Shown here piece after piece: positions 26,936 to 39,404 of a stretch of DNA of 64,000 nt (position 1 is its first letter; the number at the start of each line of letters is the position of its first letter). The notes beneath the pieces were generated by a model. The model did not search any database. It saw only the letters and a program-made list of their open reading frames with translations, and had not been told where the DNA came from. This DNA is from Lutraria lutraria (Eukaryota; Mollusca; Bivalvia; Venerida; Mactridae): NCBI GenBank assembly GCA_964023205.1, contig OZ026835.1, positions 22,581,817 to 22,645,816 on the forward strand, in the 5' to 3' direction. A program made the translations under genes and the position numbers.

Positions 26936-28336
26936 GACCATCGATAACCTTAGATGTAAGGTACACGCGCATTAATGTGGCAGAGAATTGACACAATGGG
27001 ATGGTATTCTGAAGGCTTTCCTTTTTCTGACAGACACGTTTCATGAAGATACTGTCTCATACAGACACAATGTGACAACACCTCTAAACAAACATAGACA
27101 CACCTGTTACATGCTGATAAAACCAACATTACTTGTTAATCCTATAACCGATCACTAAACTATTCGTTTGTTCTCATTTATCAACAGCGTCTTGTTCAAT
27201 ACTTGACTGTATCGCAGCATGCTCTATGGCTTCTTGTTATGGCTCCTGACTAGTTATCACAAGTCCGATAACCGATGTGAGTTCACATTTCATATAAATG
27301 ATGTGAGTAAGCTGTTCGACTAGCTTACGGAAGGTCGGTGATAACTTCACACCGCAAGGCCGCTAACTTCACATCGCCAGGCCGCTAACTTCACACCGCC
27401 AGGCCGCTAACTTCACACCGCAAGGCCGCTAACTTCACACCGCAAGGCCGCTAACTTCACACCGCAAGGCCGCTAACTTCACACCGCAAGGCCGCTAACT
27501 TCACACCGCAAGGCCGCTAACTTCACACCGCCAGGCCGCTAACTTCACACCGCAAGGCCGCTAACTTCACACCGCCAGGCCGCTAATTTCACAAACATAG
27601 GCTCTCTCCGTCGATAAAGCTGGAAGGGACCCCCAAATGATCCTGGCTGTTGACGCGACTTTGAAACCTCGTGGTTAAGTCAAAATGCGGCGATGTGTGT
27701 AATTGATATAATCAGTTTAAAGCTTGAGAACAATTTAATGTTAAAAGGATTATTTTATGCTGGTTCGTAGTAAAACTATTGTTTCCGCTTATCTGAACAT
27801 CAAGAATTCATCGTTCATTATTTTCGCTATTAGCTGTAATACATTATACCTATCTTAGCGTTAAATCTCAGTACAAATATTACATGAAGTTATACTTTTA
27901 GATTAGATGGATACCCCGTGATAAAAAAAAACATGTTGTGATACATATTTCCCTGAAAATGTTATCGAATGTCCAATGGTTTTTATATTAACATGTAAAT
28001 TATTCTAACAACGATCGCTTTTATCATCAATCAGGGAGGTTTTAGTTAATTATCTGTGCTGAAACGCATTAAGTGTCCACAAAGTGTAATTGGATCTAAG
28101 AACTATACGCACAGCGGAGAGAAAATATTCAATTAAGGTTTAATATCAGTGTCAAGAATCCATCTTGAACTTCAAATGAAAGCCACCATAAAACTGACAG
28201 ACTCTTCATAACTTTATAGTGAATAAACGAAGCACTATTCCTGACTATTTATCATCCTGTGGTATCAGTTACACTTCTAGTCACGTGTTAAGTATAATAG
28301 CAAACCCCAAAAAATTAACCTAATTATGCCGCTAAG
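26936..28336. other. Intergenic, flanks of the 22-bp minisatellite
   Basis: Immediately after the minisatellite, GTCGATAAAGCTGGAAGGGA and CCCCAAATGATCCTGGCTGT look like part of a dispersed element. The remainder is AT-rich and empty. Confidence 0.4.
27341..27593. repeat. 22-bp CpG-containing minisatellite
   Basis: About 11.5 copies of CTAACTTCACACCGCAAGGC plus CG. Units differ almost only at CCGCAAGG versus CCGCCAGG. Two or more CpG per unit make it a GC-rich island in AT-rich DNA. A leading half copy reads ATAACTTCAC. Confidence 0.95.
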
Positions 28337-28862
28337 TTAAAGGGGCATGCCCTGGAACTGAAGCGTCTCGAATAGCAATCAATTTGGTATCATTGTAATG
28401 CCTAAATCAATTAATGAAAGCCCTGTAAAATATTTACAAAATATTCTGCTAGTTTACTAAAAAAAACACATTTTAAGATTTACCAAACCTGCCGATTTCG
28501 GCCTCAGAAATTATTCGTCATTTTCACAACTCCACCCTTTCGGGATCTGTCAAAACCGAAAACCTCGCTGAAAAAATGTCAACAAACTGAAATGGTAAGT
28601 ATTGCTCATGTTATGTTCACTTGAAAGGCAGCGCATATGCTCAGTTAAACTCTCAGACGTATCGGAAATATTGTTGTCGTCAATAAAAGGCTGTAAGCCT
28701 TTTATTCAAACCGACATACAAATACCGACGTGCGCGTTATAGGGTCATTTTTGAACGCACATTCTTCTTTTACTTTTCGGTAATAATTGGTTTTACAAGT
28801 GACAAACGCATTTTTGGTGTACGAAAAAAAAGGCACAGCAGTTCCTGGGCATGCCCCTTTAA
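28337..28862. mobile_element. 518-bp MITE with TTAA target duplication
   Basis: TTAA (28337-28340) is followed by AGGGGCATGCCCTGGAACTG. The right end is the reverse complement, CAGTTCCTGGGCATGCCCCT, followed by TTAA (28859-28862). The termini differ at one base in about 20. A TTAA duplication is the hallmark of the piggyBac and Kolobok superfamilies. No transposase frame is present. Confidence 0.8.
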
Positions 28863-28870
28863 TACAGACA

Positions 28871-28986
28871 TACAGTGCAACTTCTCCAAAGCAACACCCT
28901 TCGGGAGTAGCAAAATTCTATTGTTGTTAAGAGGTTATTACTTTAGAGAGGTCAAGAGAGGACCGCTCTGGGGAGGTTGCATTGTA
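28871..28986 (-). mobile_element. MITE type A, copy 2 (internally deleted)
   Basis: The element runs TACAGTGCAACTTCTCCAAA to GGGAGGTTGCATTGTA, reverse oriented relative to copy 1. It lacks the central block holding CCCACTGCAC and is 116 bp long. Confidence 0.75.
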
Positions 28987-29735
28987 CCTCATTGAATGTC
29001 CACTTGAATATAACCACCATTATCGTTATTATTAAGACGGCTATAACGCCCAATTATATATTAAGACTGGTGACCCACATTTCTCCAATATTTCAGATAA
29101 GAAGAACTTCTACTAAGACCCATTATATATTAAGTCACTAAGGTGTTCTTAATAGCAAGAACCTAATGATATTTGTTCTTATCATAGTCTGTAAATAAGA
29201 GTATACGGAATTCTATAATTAGTCCATATAATTATTGTTTGCATATCTGTGATGGAGGTATGCCTTGAAATAAAAACCAGCTACATCTCATGTTTTACCC
29301 CTTTACCTATTTGTTTTGTTACAGTATCACTAGATGAGACTTACGTTCAGCTATTTATTCGGCATTTATCTCGTATTATTGACTTTTAGTTCCATCTATG
29401 TCGGAATCAATTATGCTTTTTGAATACTAAGGCTCGACCCGACCGCATTTCATGTTTTATGACTTTTTTGTTTGTGTGTTTTTCCCTAAGCCAAAATACA
29501 TAAAATCTCTTTATTGAGTAATGTACTCGAAATATGCTTGTTTTCGAAAAAGATAGGACGTTCACAACTTTTCACACACTGCAAAAAATCATAGAGAAAG
29601 TTAACGATCGTATTGAACACGCCTAGTCTTGACGGGACGTATTATTGGAACAGCTGAGGTGGGTCGCGGATGGAAGACACATCATAGTTGAACAGTTCCA
29701 CTTACTCTTGGCCCACGGTCCATGGTTAACACATT
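28987..29735. other. AT-rich, no gene recognised
   Basis: Nothing beyond a twice-occurring TTATATATTAAG string (29053-29135). Confidence 0.45.
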
Positions 29736-32700
29736 GTGTATGCCAGCCAATAAGAAACGTATTCACATATACTGTATGTCAGCCAATAAGGAACAGATAC
29801 ACATATGTTGTATGCCATCCAATAAGAAACAGATGCATATATATTGTATGCCAGTCAATAAGAAACAGATACACATATATTGTATGCCAGCCAATAAGAA
29901 ACAGAGTACAGATATATATTGTATGCCAGCCAATAAGAAACAGAATACACATATATTGTATGCCAGCCAATAAGAAACAGATACACATATATTGTATGCC
30001 ATCCAATAAGAAACAGAATACACATATATTGTATGTCAGCCAATAAGAAACGGATACACATATATTGTATGCCAGCCAATAAGAAACGGATACACATATA
30101 TTGTATGCCAGCCAATAAAAAACAGATACACATATATTGTATGCCAACCAATAAGAAACGGATACACATATATTGTATGCCAGCCAATAAGAAACAGATA
30201 CACATATATTGTATGCCAGCCAATAAGAAACAGATACACATATAATGTATGCCAGCCAATAAGAAAAAGATACACATATATTGTATGCCAGCCAATAAGA
30301 AACGGATACACATATATTGTATGCCAGCCAATAAGAAACGGATACACATATATTGTATGCCAGCCAATAAAAAACAGATACACATATATTGTATGCCAAC
30401 CAATAAGAAACGGATACACGTATATTGTATGCCAGCCAATAAGAAACAGATACACATATATTGTATGACAGCCAATAAGAAAACAGATACACATATATTG
30501 TATGCCAGCCAATAAGAAACAGATACACATATATTGTATGCCAGCCAATAAGAAACGGATACACATATATTGTATGCCATCCAATAAGAAACGGATACAC
30601 ATATATTGTATGCCATCCAATAAGAAACGGATACACATATATTGTATGCCATCCGATAAGAAACAGAATACACATATATTGTATGCCATCCAATAAGAAA
30701 CGGATACACATATATTGTATGCCAGCCAATAAGAAACGGATACACATATATTGGATGCCATCCAATAAAAAACGGATACACATATATTGTATGCCAGCCA
30801 ATAAGAAACAGAATACAGATATATATTGTATGCCATCCAATAAGAAACGGATACACATATATTGTATGCCAGCCAATAACAAACGGATACACATATATTG
30901 TATGCCATCCAATAAGAAACGGATACACATATATTGTATGCCAGCCAATAAGAAACAGATACATATATAGTGTATGCCATCCAATAAGAAACGGATACAT
31001 ATTGTATGCCAGCCAAAGAGAAACAGATACACACATATATTTTATGCCAGCCAATAAGAAAAAGATACACATATATTGTATGCAAGCCAATAAGAAGCAG
31101 ATACACATATATGTATACCATTCAATAAGAAACAGATACACATATATTGTATGCCAGCCAATAAGAAACAGATACACATATATTGTATGCCAGCCAATAA
31201 GAAACAGATACACATATATTGTATGCCAGCCAATAAGAAAACAGATACACATATATTGTATGACAGCCAATAAGAAAACAGATACACATATATTGTATGC
31301 CAGCCAATAAGAAAACAGATATAGATAATTATATTGTATGCCAGCCAATAAGAAAACAGATAGACATATATTGTATGCCAGCCAATAAGAAACAGATATA
31401 CATATATTGTATGGCAGCCAATAAGAAACAGATAGACATATATTGTATGCCAGCCAATAAGAAACAGATATACATATATTGTATGGCAGCCAATAAGAAA
31501 CAGATACACATATATTGTATGCCAGCCAATAAGAAACAGATATACATATATTGTATGGCAGCCAATAAGAAACAGATATACATATATTGTATGCCAGCCA
31601 ATAAGAAACAGATAGACATATATTGTATGCCAGCCAATAAGAAACAGATATACATATATTGTATGGCAGCCAATAAGAAACAGATATACATATATTGTAT
31701 GGCAGCCAATAAGAAAACAGATAGACATATATTGTATGCCAGCCAATAAGAAACAGATATACATATATTGTATGGCAGCCAATAAGAAAACAGATAGACA
31801 TATATTGTATGCCAGCCAATAAGAAACAGATATACATATATTGTATGCCAGCCAATAAGAAACAGATACACATATATTGTATGCCAGCCAATAAGAAAAC
31901 AGATAGACATATATTGTATGCCAGCCAATAAGAAACAGATATACATATATTGTATGGCAGCCAATAAGAAAACAGATACACATATACTGTATGCCAGCCA
32001 ATAAGAAAACAGATACACATATATTGTATGCCAGCCAATAAGAAGCAGATACACATATATTGTATGCCAACCAATAAGAAAACAGATATACATATATTGT
32101 ATGCCAGCCAATAAGAAAACAGATACACATATATTGTATGCCAGCCAATAAGATGCAGATACACATATATTGTATGCCAGCCAATAAGAAAACAGATATA
32201 CACATATATATTTTATGTCAGCCAATAAGAAAACAGATACACATAATTATATTGTATGCCAACCGATAAGAAACAGATAATCACATATATATTGTATGCC
32301 AGCCAATAAGAAACAGAATACACATATATTGTATGCCAGCCAATAAGAAACAGAATACACATATATTGTATGCCAGCCAATAAGAAACAGATAATCACAT
32401 ATATATTGTATGCCAGCCAATAAGAAACAGATAATCACATATATATTGTATGCCAGCCAATAAGAAACAGAATACACATATATTGTATGCCAGCCAATAA
32501 GAAACATATACACATATATTGTATGCCAGCCAATAAGAAACAGATATAAACGTATTGTATGTCAGCCAATAAAAAACGTATACACATATATTGTATGCCA
32601 GCCAATAAGAAACAGATATACACGTATTGTATGTCAGCCAATAAAGAACAGATACACATATATTGTATGGCAGCCAATGAGAAATATATACACATATATT

Positions 32701-33050
32701 GTATGCCAACCAATAAAAAACAGATACACATATACTGTATGCTAGCCAATAAGAAACAGATACACATGTAAATGTATGTCAGCCAATAAGAAATCAGATA
32801 CACATATATTGTATGCCAGCCAATAAGAAAACAGATACACATATATATTGTATGTCAGCCAATAAGAAAACAGATACACATAAATATATTTTATGCCAAC
32901 CGATGAGAAACAGACACACATATATTGTATGACAGCCAATAAGAAAACAGATACACATATATTGTATGGCAGCCAATAAGAAAACAGATACACATATATT
33001 GTATGCCAGCATGGCAGCCAATAAGAAACAGATAAACACATATTGTAACT
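29736..33050. repeat. 36-bp minisatellite, ~90 units
   Basis: About 3.3 kb of a unit beginning TGTATGCCAGCCAATAAGAA and continuing ACAGATACACATATAT. Most units are 36 bp. 37-bp variants with an extra A (GAAAACAG) are common after about 31220. Because 36 is a multiple of three and the unit lacks stops in several frames, very long open frames arise on the minus strand (up to 782 codons, 29855-32203) and on the plus strand. They consist only of a 12-residue repeat (for example SYWLAYNICVSV) and are not genes. Variant subtypes cluster in blocks. A degenerate tail continues to about 33125. Confidence 0.97.
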
Positions 33051-33125
33051 GATTACAATAAGGAACTGATTAAGACATATATTACATATGTCAGACAAAG
33101 CAGAAACAGATAATCACATATTGTG

Positions 33126-36100
33126 TTGTAGGGGACACCCTTGCATTATCATAAGCATTACCTTCAAGTCATAGGACTTTAAACAGTACAAAGTCATGCA
33201 TAATTTTGTGAAAGTATCTTTATTATCGGAGGTGATTCGTTGACTCTTAAAGTCTACAGACTGTGGAACTCCTATTTGCAACATTAACAACCATGTCGGG
33301 AAAACTAGTAACAATAGTATTTCCTAGAATATCATTCCAAGTAAGAACGATATAAGCTTTGTGCTTTACCATTAGCATCAGTATAATCGTAAAATCATCA
33401 ATAAATCACCATTCATTCTGGACGTATCAAATAAGAATGGAAGATATCTACATCGTTTACAGAAACAATCTTACGTTCAAATGTCGACACAAACTATTGA
33501 ACTCCCAATCATTATATTCTTACATGATCTAGTGTAAACTTATATGGAAATATTCAACTGTATAAATCATCTATAGACCTGGATCTACATGAAGAATAAT
33601 CAACGAATCTCCAAGAATTATTACCTCTACGACACCCAGTCATGCCATCGATTTCATCAGGACAGCAATATATTTGAGTAATAGCGGTCTGTGAACTTAG
33701 AATCTACTTTTACAACTTGTTTGTCATTTTCTTTGTTATTACTCTTTTTATCTTTTTAGAAACTTTATTATTGTATTTTTAATTTAAATTCACGCCTAAG
33801 TCAGCCATACTATCATTGACTACGTGTTAGTTACTACATTTATATATTATTTGTTATACGTACTACTTTGTGACGCGTAGTACAATAATCATGTCTGTAT
33901 GGCTGCGCCATGCCAAAAGTGTTCTGTGTTTTATTGTTGCAATTTTGTGTTCTTATTACTGCTCTCAATTATTTAAAGTCAAGTCATTGTTGAGCCATTA
34001 CATCGTACATGTCATCCACCGAGCGTTGTTTTATGAAATCAAACCTGTTTAAACAGACCGAACAAACATTCGTATTGACCACACAATTGGCCGTTTTAGA
34101 ATTATTCATAATTCCCTCCTCCCGGATGTTGGCAGATGAACAGTTTTTTTTTCTTTAGAAGACAGTGAAATTATTGATAATAATTTCCTCAATAAATCAT
34201 ATCAATATGATTACAACCAACCTCTAAAACTATATGAGTCATATAATTAATTTATTATATAGATACAATGATACGAAAGCCTTATTTATGCCGTAAACTA
34301 CGATTAATGTCCCGCAATAAAATGCTTACAATACCTCGTCAAACGAATAAATTATTATTAATGTAGAAAAGAACGTTTGAAATAGCAATGAATAAATCAT
34401 TTATTGTAAGAGCATCAAATTGGAATAACCTCCCAATATCTTGTCAGTCCATTACTGTGGAAATCCATAGACGACATTAAAACTGCTTTATCTAAAATAA
34501 ATCAAATCGATTTGTCCAGAAAACTAATATTCCATGTCTACATTATCATTTCATTGCCCATATCGGTGAAAAACAAGTATTATTCTGCCAACTGTTCACG
34601 GGAGGCCAATGAGACAATGCAAAATATTTCAAGTAAATGTGTTCTGTTATCTTAAGACGCAAAATCAGCACGAAGGTATGCATGAATAGGAGTTTTATAT
34701 GGTACAGTGGTGTAAAATGTTTCGTACAAGTATTATTCAAAGATTTGTAATATCAACAAATGTATAGTCAAACTTGTGCACAAAGTCCATTGGTTAAGGC
34801 ATAATTTGACTTTATTGACAGGTGACATTTATTCGGATGTCATTTCGATGTACATAACCAAGCACGGTGATTGTCAAGCCCACTTGCGGTTAGCTCGACA
34901 TTGTCGTCACAATGGCATCTGCGTGTCTGTACGATAGTTAATTAGCCCGTCCGGATTTTCCATGTCCGGACTGACTGTATCACCCTTATGCATTGATATA
35001 CAATTTATTTGGAAATAACATGGCATAATAATGTTAAACACCGTGCAACAATGCGTCACGCTTAAGCCATAGGCAATAGCTATAATGTCAAGGTCAAAGG
35101 TAAAAAATGTGGTCTATGTTTTGTGTCCGCACCGTAACGTTGTCGTTCCTTGGTGGATTTTTTAAGTGCTTGGCAGAAATATTTACAATCATGACATGAT
35201 GTGTTATGCGCAAGTCCAAGGTCGGTAGACTCAAGTTCAAGTCACACTTAGCGGTCAAACGTCAAAAAAGAGTATAAGACAATATCCGGGAAACTGGACA
35301 GCTACCTAACATGTGAAATTTGTATGATTCCTGATATTTCGAACTCAGAACGGTAAGGAGCTAGTGATTACTACCACAGAGGCCCGCCCCTCAATGGTTT
35401 AATAAACGAATAAGGATACACTACCTGAATGCATATTTGTATATATAATTCCTAATTTGCTTCCACAGTTTGTTTAAATACAAACAAGTCATAAAATAAA
35501 TGTTAACCTCATTGAAATATTCAAATATGTATCACCCAAAAGCCTTTTTTAAAAAGTATTGGCACTTATTTTCAGACATTTCCTCAGACGAAAAAAGTGT
35601 TGATAATAATAATAATTTGACATTGAATTCCAAAACAAGCAATATATAATTGATTTGTTGTTTCAATGAAAAGTTGAACACGGAACTGTTTATAATACAA
35701 TTTACACCTACCTAAATTTATCTGAATAAAAATTCTTCATCAGTCAATGTTTGCCCTTTGTTCTTTTTATAAATGTATATGTCCTCATGGGCCGCAAAGC
35801 TTAATAAATTGACTAAATGGATGACACATAACTCAATGTAAAAGTCGGTTGGATGTGTATATAAATTTCAGGCTGTATTTTTGTTGTTCATCCACATATC
35901 TATTACAACTTCAAAACGCTTTACTTGAATGCGTACGACTAGCACCGTAACTGAGAATTCCTATGCAAATTAAGTGATATAATGATTTGAAGACTTCCAA
36001 ATGTTCACATATTTATGCAATGTAAATAAATACTGATTATATTGATGTAAATGTTAGATCTTTATGTACTGACCTACAAACAGGAGATAACATAATCTTC

Positions 36101-36465
36101 TACATATTTACTGATCAATGTTAATTGGATATATTAGAGGCAACTCGCGGTCAGAAAATTCTTATACAGCATTTAGTTTGGTTCTGAAATAAGAAGTTTA
36201 TGCAAGGCTTTAAAAATGTTGCTGTTCTGCAACCGATACATTACAAACTCCGTCGACTCAAGTATTATTTGTAAATAAAGCTAAAGCTCGGCAAGATACG
36301 CCTTCTCACTCATTGGATAGACCGTCTCTATCTCCGGCACCAACCATGGATTCTCTCTAGGCCGGTTTGATTGGTCAAACTGTTCGATTTATTATAAGTA
36401 AATACTAAGCACTGGGCAGATAATCAAACTGCAACATAGGGACAGCCTACATCTTTACAACTCAG
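33126..36465. other. AT-rich, no gene recognised
   Basis: Apart from the diverged repeat at 35030-35280 no feature is supported. Small frames (33114-33314, 33870-34052, 34546-34740) look like chance. Confidence 0.45.
35030..35280. repeat. Dispersed repeat with AAGGTCAAAGGT-type blocks
   Basis: ATGTCAAGGTCAAAGGTAAA, GTGTCCGCACCGTAACGTTG and CAAGTCCAAGGTCGG are arranged as in a common diverged repeat I associate with mollusc genomes. No termini are visible. Confidence 0.35.
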
Positions 36466-36690
36466 TACAACCCGTCTCCGTTGCCGAGTGGTTAAAGTCG
36501 CTGACTTCTGATCACTGTAACCTCTCACTGATAGAGGGTCATGGATACGAGCCCCGCTATCGACCATGTCTCTTTATGTGAGAAAGTAGGCAGTTGCTTC
36601 TTCTTCACAGTAACGATGCTATGTTGAACTGTCCACCTTATAATTATGACTCTGACTGTTGGAAAGGGGCATATAACTGGATTAAAACAA
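36466..36690 (+). mobile_element. tRNA-derived SINE, type A
   Basis: A box TTGCCGAGTGGTTAAAGTCG, variable arm CCTCTCACTGATAGAGG, B-box relic GATACGAGCCCC, body GTGAGAAAGTAGGCAGTTGC and tail TCTGACTGTTGGAAAGGGGC followed by AAACAAACAAA. Confidence 0.8.
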
Positions 36691-36892
36691 ACAAATACAA
36701 CGCAGTGTCTGACTAGCCGTGCATGAGAGGTGATTCAAATAATGATACAATGATAAGTCAGACAGAGTTTTCTCCCTTAAATAGTTGAAACAACAGGTTA
36801 CAACAATAGCAGGTTACTTCCCTTTGACTATAGGATGGGTGAATACCAACCCTGCTACACTCTCATATTCGCTTTCCTGGTACGATTTTTCA

Positions 36893-36985
36893 ATATGAAC
36901 CTCGGTGCGACCATGTGCTGGGCCTGTTACCCGGCGATCTAGGTTCAAATCCCGGTCTCGGTTGGCAATACCCTTAAAGGAGTAA
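36893..36985 (+). mobile_element. tRNA-like SINE head (Asn-like)
   Basis: GTGCTGGGCCTGTTACCCGG followed by CGATCTAGGTTCAAATCCCGG has a GTT anticodon position and a good B box. The 5' half is degenerate, so a functional tRNA is unlikely. Confidence 0.4.
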
Positions 36986-37697
36986 AAGAGACACGTGGCT
37001 CTGTCTGCTTATGTTGTTGCTGTGTTGTCGTTCGTATTATCCGGATACACGGTGTTGTCTTACAGACAGTGTTGTCATTTGAAATAAACGCTTTGTAATT
37101 TGTAAAAGAAATCCCTTTTAAAGTTTTTTTGCATTTTCAATATGCCGAGATCTTCATGATAATTACATGAACGTACAATCTGCATGCTTAGTGTCACTTA
37201 GCGCATTGTCATCACGCAATCTCATGCTCGAACGACTCCAAGTTGTTGACAGCTCGTCCGGGTACCACCAGATATGAACTGGTCACAAATTCAAGAAGTG
37301 TTAGGGTCTTAGCTTGCCCTAAAATAATATGTAATCATCATTCCCATCTAAGATATGAAGGCATGCCCCACGCCTCTTCACGAATTATTTTCACTTTAGA
37401 TTGGATATGCATGCTGGTTCATTTCGCAAGGCTTTAACGAAAAAAATATTTGTGAAGTTTTCTTGCATTTTTCCCTGCTAGATTTATTCATTTTGACTTC
37501 TCAATAACCAAATGATTTTCCACGAAAGTTGCAAAAGTTAAGTAAGTACTGCATGCACGTTGACATTGATAGAGGCCACAAATTTGATGAACTTCACAAG
37601 TTAACTAATTTATTATTCGGGGCTTTAAACCAAAAAAATAACCGAAGTTAATTGAATTAAAGATATTTTAATTGGTATAAGGTAAACATCTTGTTAA

Positions 37698-37812
37698 AGA
37701 CCCGTCTCTGTGGCCGAGTGGGTAAGGTGGCTGACCTTAAATCACTTTATCCTCTCACTGATGGTCGTGGATTCGAGCCCAGCTACCGACCATGTCTCTT
37801 TGTTTGAGAGAG
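37698..37812 (+). mobile_element. tRNA-derived SINE, type A (3'-truncated)
   Basis: CCCGTCTCTGTGGCCGAGTG head, CCTCTCACTGATGG arm, GGATTCGAGCCCAGCTACC B box, CATGTCTCTTTGTTTGAGAG, then the match ends. Confidence 0.75.
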
Positions 37813-38420
37813 TAATACAACTTACCTAATCATTTCTATTCATCATCGCACCAGTTGCTCATTCAACATTATGTGTGTTTAGTGGATAACGACACACATA
37901 CTAAGGGTGTTATGTGCAAAACAGTGTAGTGCATGTATTGTAGCACACGTAAGATTGTAGTACACATACGATTGTATGGCATACATAATAATGTTGTTAT
38001 GAACATAACATTGTAATGCACATAATATTATAGGACACATAAGGTTTAGTACACATGAGGTTATTATACGCATCAATATAAGAACAACAACTCTGACATT
38101 ATAATATAGAGCACGACATGAACGACAACACTGACTCACTGATGGTAGGAACATGACAGGAAGGACAAATCTAGATAAACGAAAGATATGTGGCATGTTG
38201 AGACTATGGCTATTGAGACAGAATACGCTAAAAGAATGTAGGTCGATACACAGTTGGGAAGTTAATTCATAAATACAGCTATATTGTTACCAATACAGTA
38301 TTATAATATCTTAGACAATGACGGAAAAGGAATTCAATCCAATGAAGAATCGTAAGTATTATTAGGAAGGAGGGGATGTATTAGTTGCCGTCGGGAACTC
38401 CTTGAATTTCTCAACAACGC
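37813..38420. repeat. Degenerate ACACATAAG-type repeats
   Basis: From about 37900 to 38065, GTAGTACACATAAGATT-like strings recur roughly every 20 bp with heavy drift. The rest is empty. Confidence 0.45.
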
Positions 38421-38672
38421 TGAGGCCGCGGCCATGATCCAGTGGCTAGTACGCTGGATTTGTAACCCCAGCGTTCCGGGTTCGATTCTCATGAAAAATT
38501 GACAAAAATGTCGACTTTCCATCGCATGTGGAGGAGTTGCTGGTACCTTGTGGAAGGGTTGCTTAGTACTGGTTAGAATACAGTCCAGGGAATCTGTTTA
38601 GGTGAATCGGCCGCCGTTTTTAACAATGCATTGTTTAAAAAAAGGTGTTAATCCGAAATACATAAACTCAGC
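38421..38672 (+). mobile_element. tRNA-Thr-like SINE, type D
   Basis: The head GGCCGCGGCCATGATCCAGT, GGCTAGTACGCTGGATTTGT and GTTCCGGGTTCGATTCTC folds like a tRNA with a TGT (Thr) anticodon position, but the acceptor ends do not pair well. A body with GGCCGCCGTTTTTAAC and a GTTAATCCGAAATACATAAA end follows. I call it a SINE and not a tRNA gene. Confidence 0.65.
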
Positions 38673-39131
38673 AACATTGAATGATCCATTTTTTTATACG
38701 TAGATTTACTCCTGTTTATGTTTTTAAACCTTAGTTTACAGGGAGTCAGATTTTGATTCATAAAAAATATACAATAATAACAACTCTATGGTCGAACTTC
38801 AACTTATTTAATAGTTTATATACATGGTATGTGGACCGATTCAGGAAATTATGTGCATATAGTTATGATATCGCACCAGTAATGAAATAACATGACATTG
38901 TACACAATAAAGGAATGTGCTGTAGCTAAAAAATAAACAAACAGAACAAATGAATAAACAAAATTAACATGTAGAACAAAAACAGGTCTTCAGTACCAAA
39001 TTCTGCTCATCGTTTCGATACTACATGTATATCAAAACTGTCTTTATAAACAACCCGCCTACATGCCTAACGGAAACAATGCAATGTACAAACATGTACA
39101 AAAAAATCATCATCTAAAAAGTAGCTTATGG

Positions 39132-39404
39132 TTAGTGCCTAAAATGACTGTTCTACATTAACTTAAAAACGCTAACGAAAGCGGGCGTGAGCGAGCACCA
39201 TGCGTATCTAATTCGTGTAGAACAGTCATTTTAGACACTAACCAACTTAGTGTTTGCCCTACTTTCCCCCCATCGTACTCTTAATAAAAGTAGGCCAGAC
39301 TCGATCTGCTGAAGAGCCCAGGCAGTCGTCTTCATGAAATTAATTGGTACAAAATTCAAATAATCTCGGCAGCTGATTGGCTGAAAAAAAAGGGCAGACA
39401 CTAA
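39132..39404. mobile_element. Nested inverted-repeat elements with TTAGTGTCT ends
   Basis: Arms 39132-39157 and 39216-39241 are inverted copies of TTAGTGYCTAAAATGACTGT followed by TCTACA (one mismatch in 26). Immediately adjacent, 39247-39260 and 39391-39404 are inverted copies of TTAGTGTYTGCCCT. All four ends share TTAGTG. Either two related MITEs are side by side, or one element was rearranged. Confidence 0.6.

Noticed and set aside
29779..32225. Open frames of 298-782 codons on the minus strand suggesting a giant repetitive membrane protein
   Set aside because: They arise from a stop-free 36-bp noncoding tandem unit. Several frames and both strands are open at once, and there is no splice or start context.
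29736..33050. CRISPR-like array
   Set aside because: There are no unique spacers. Units are contiguous and near identical, and the surrounding sequence is eukaryotic.
38421..38490. tRNA-Thr gene
   Set aside because: Anticodon and B box are recognisable, but the acceptor stem does not pair and a SINE body follows directly.
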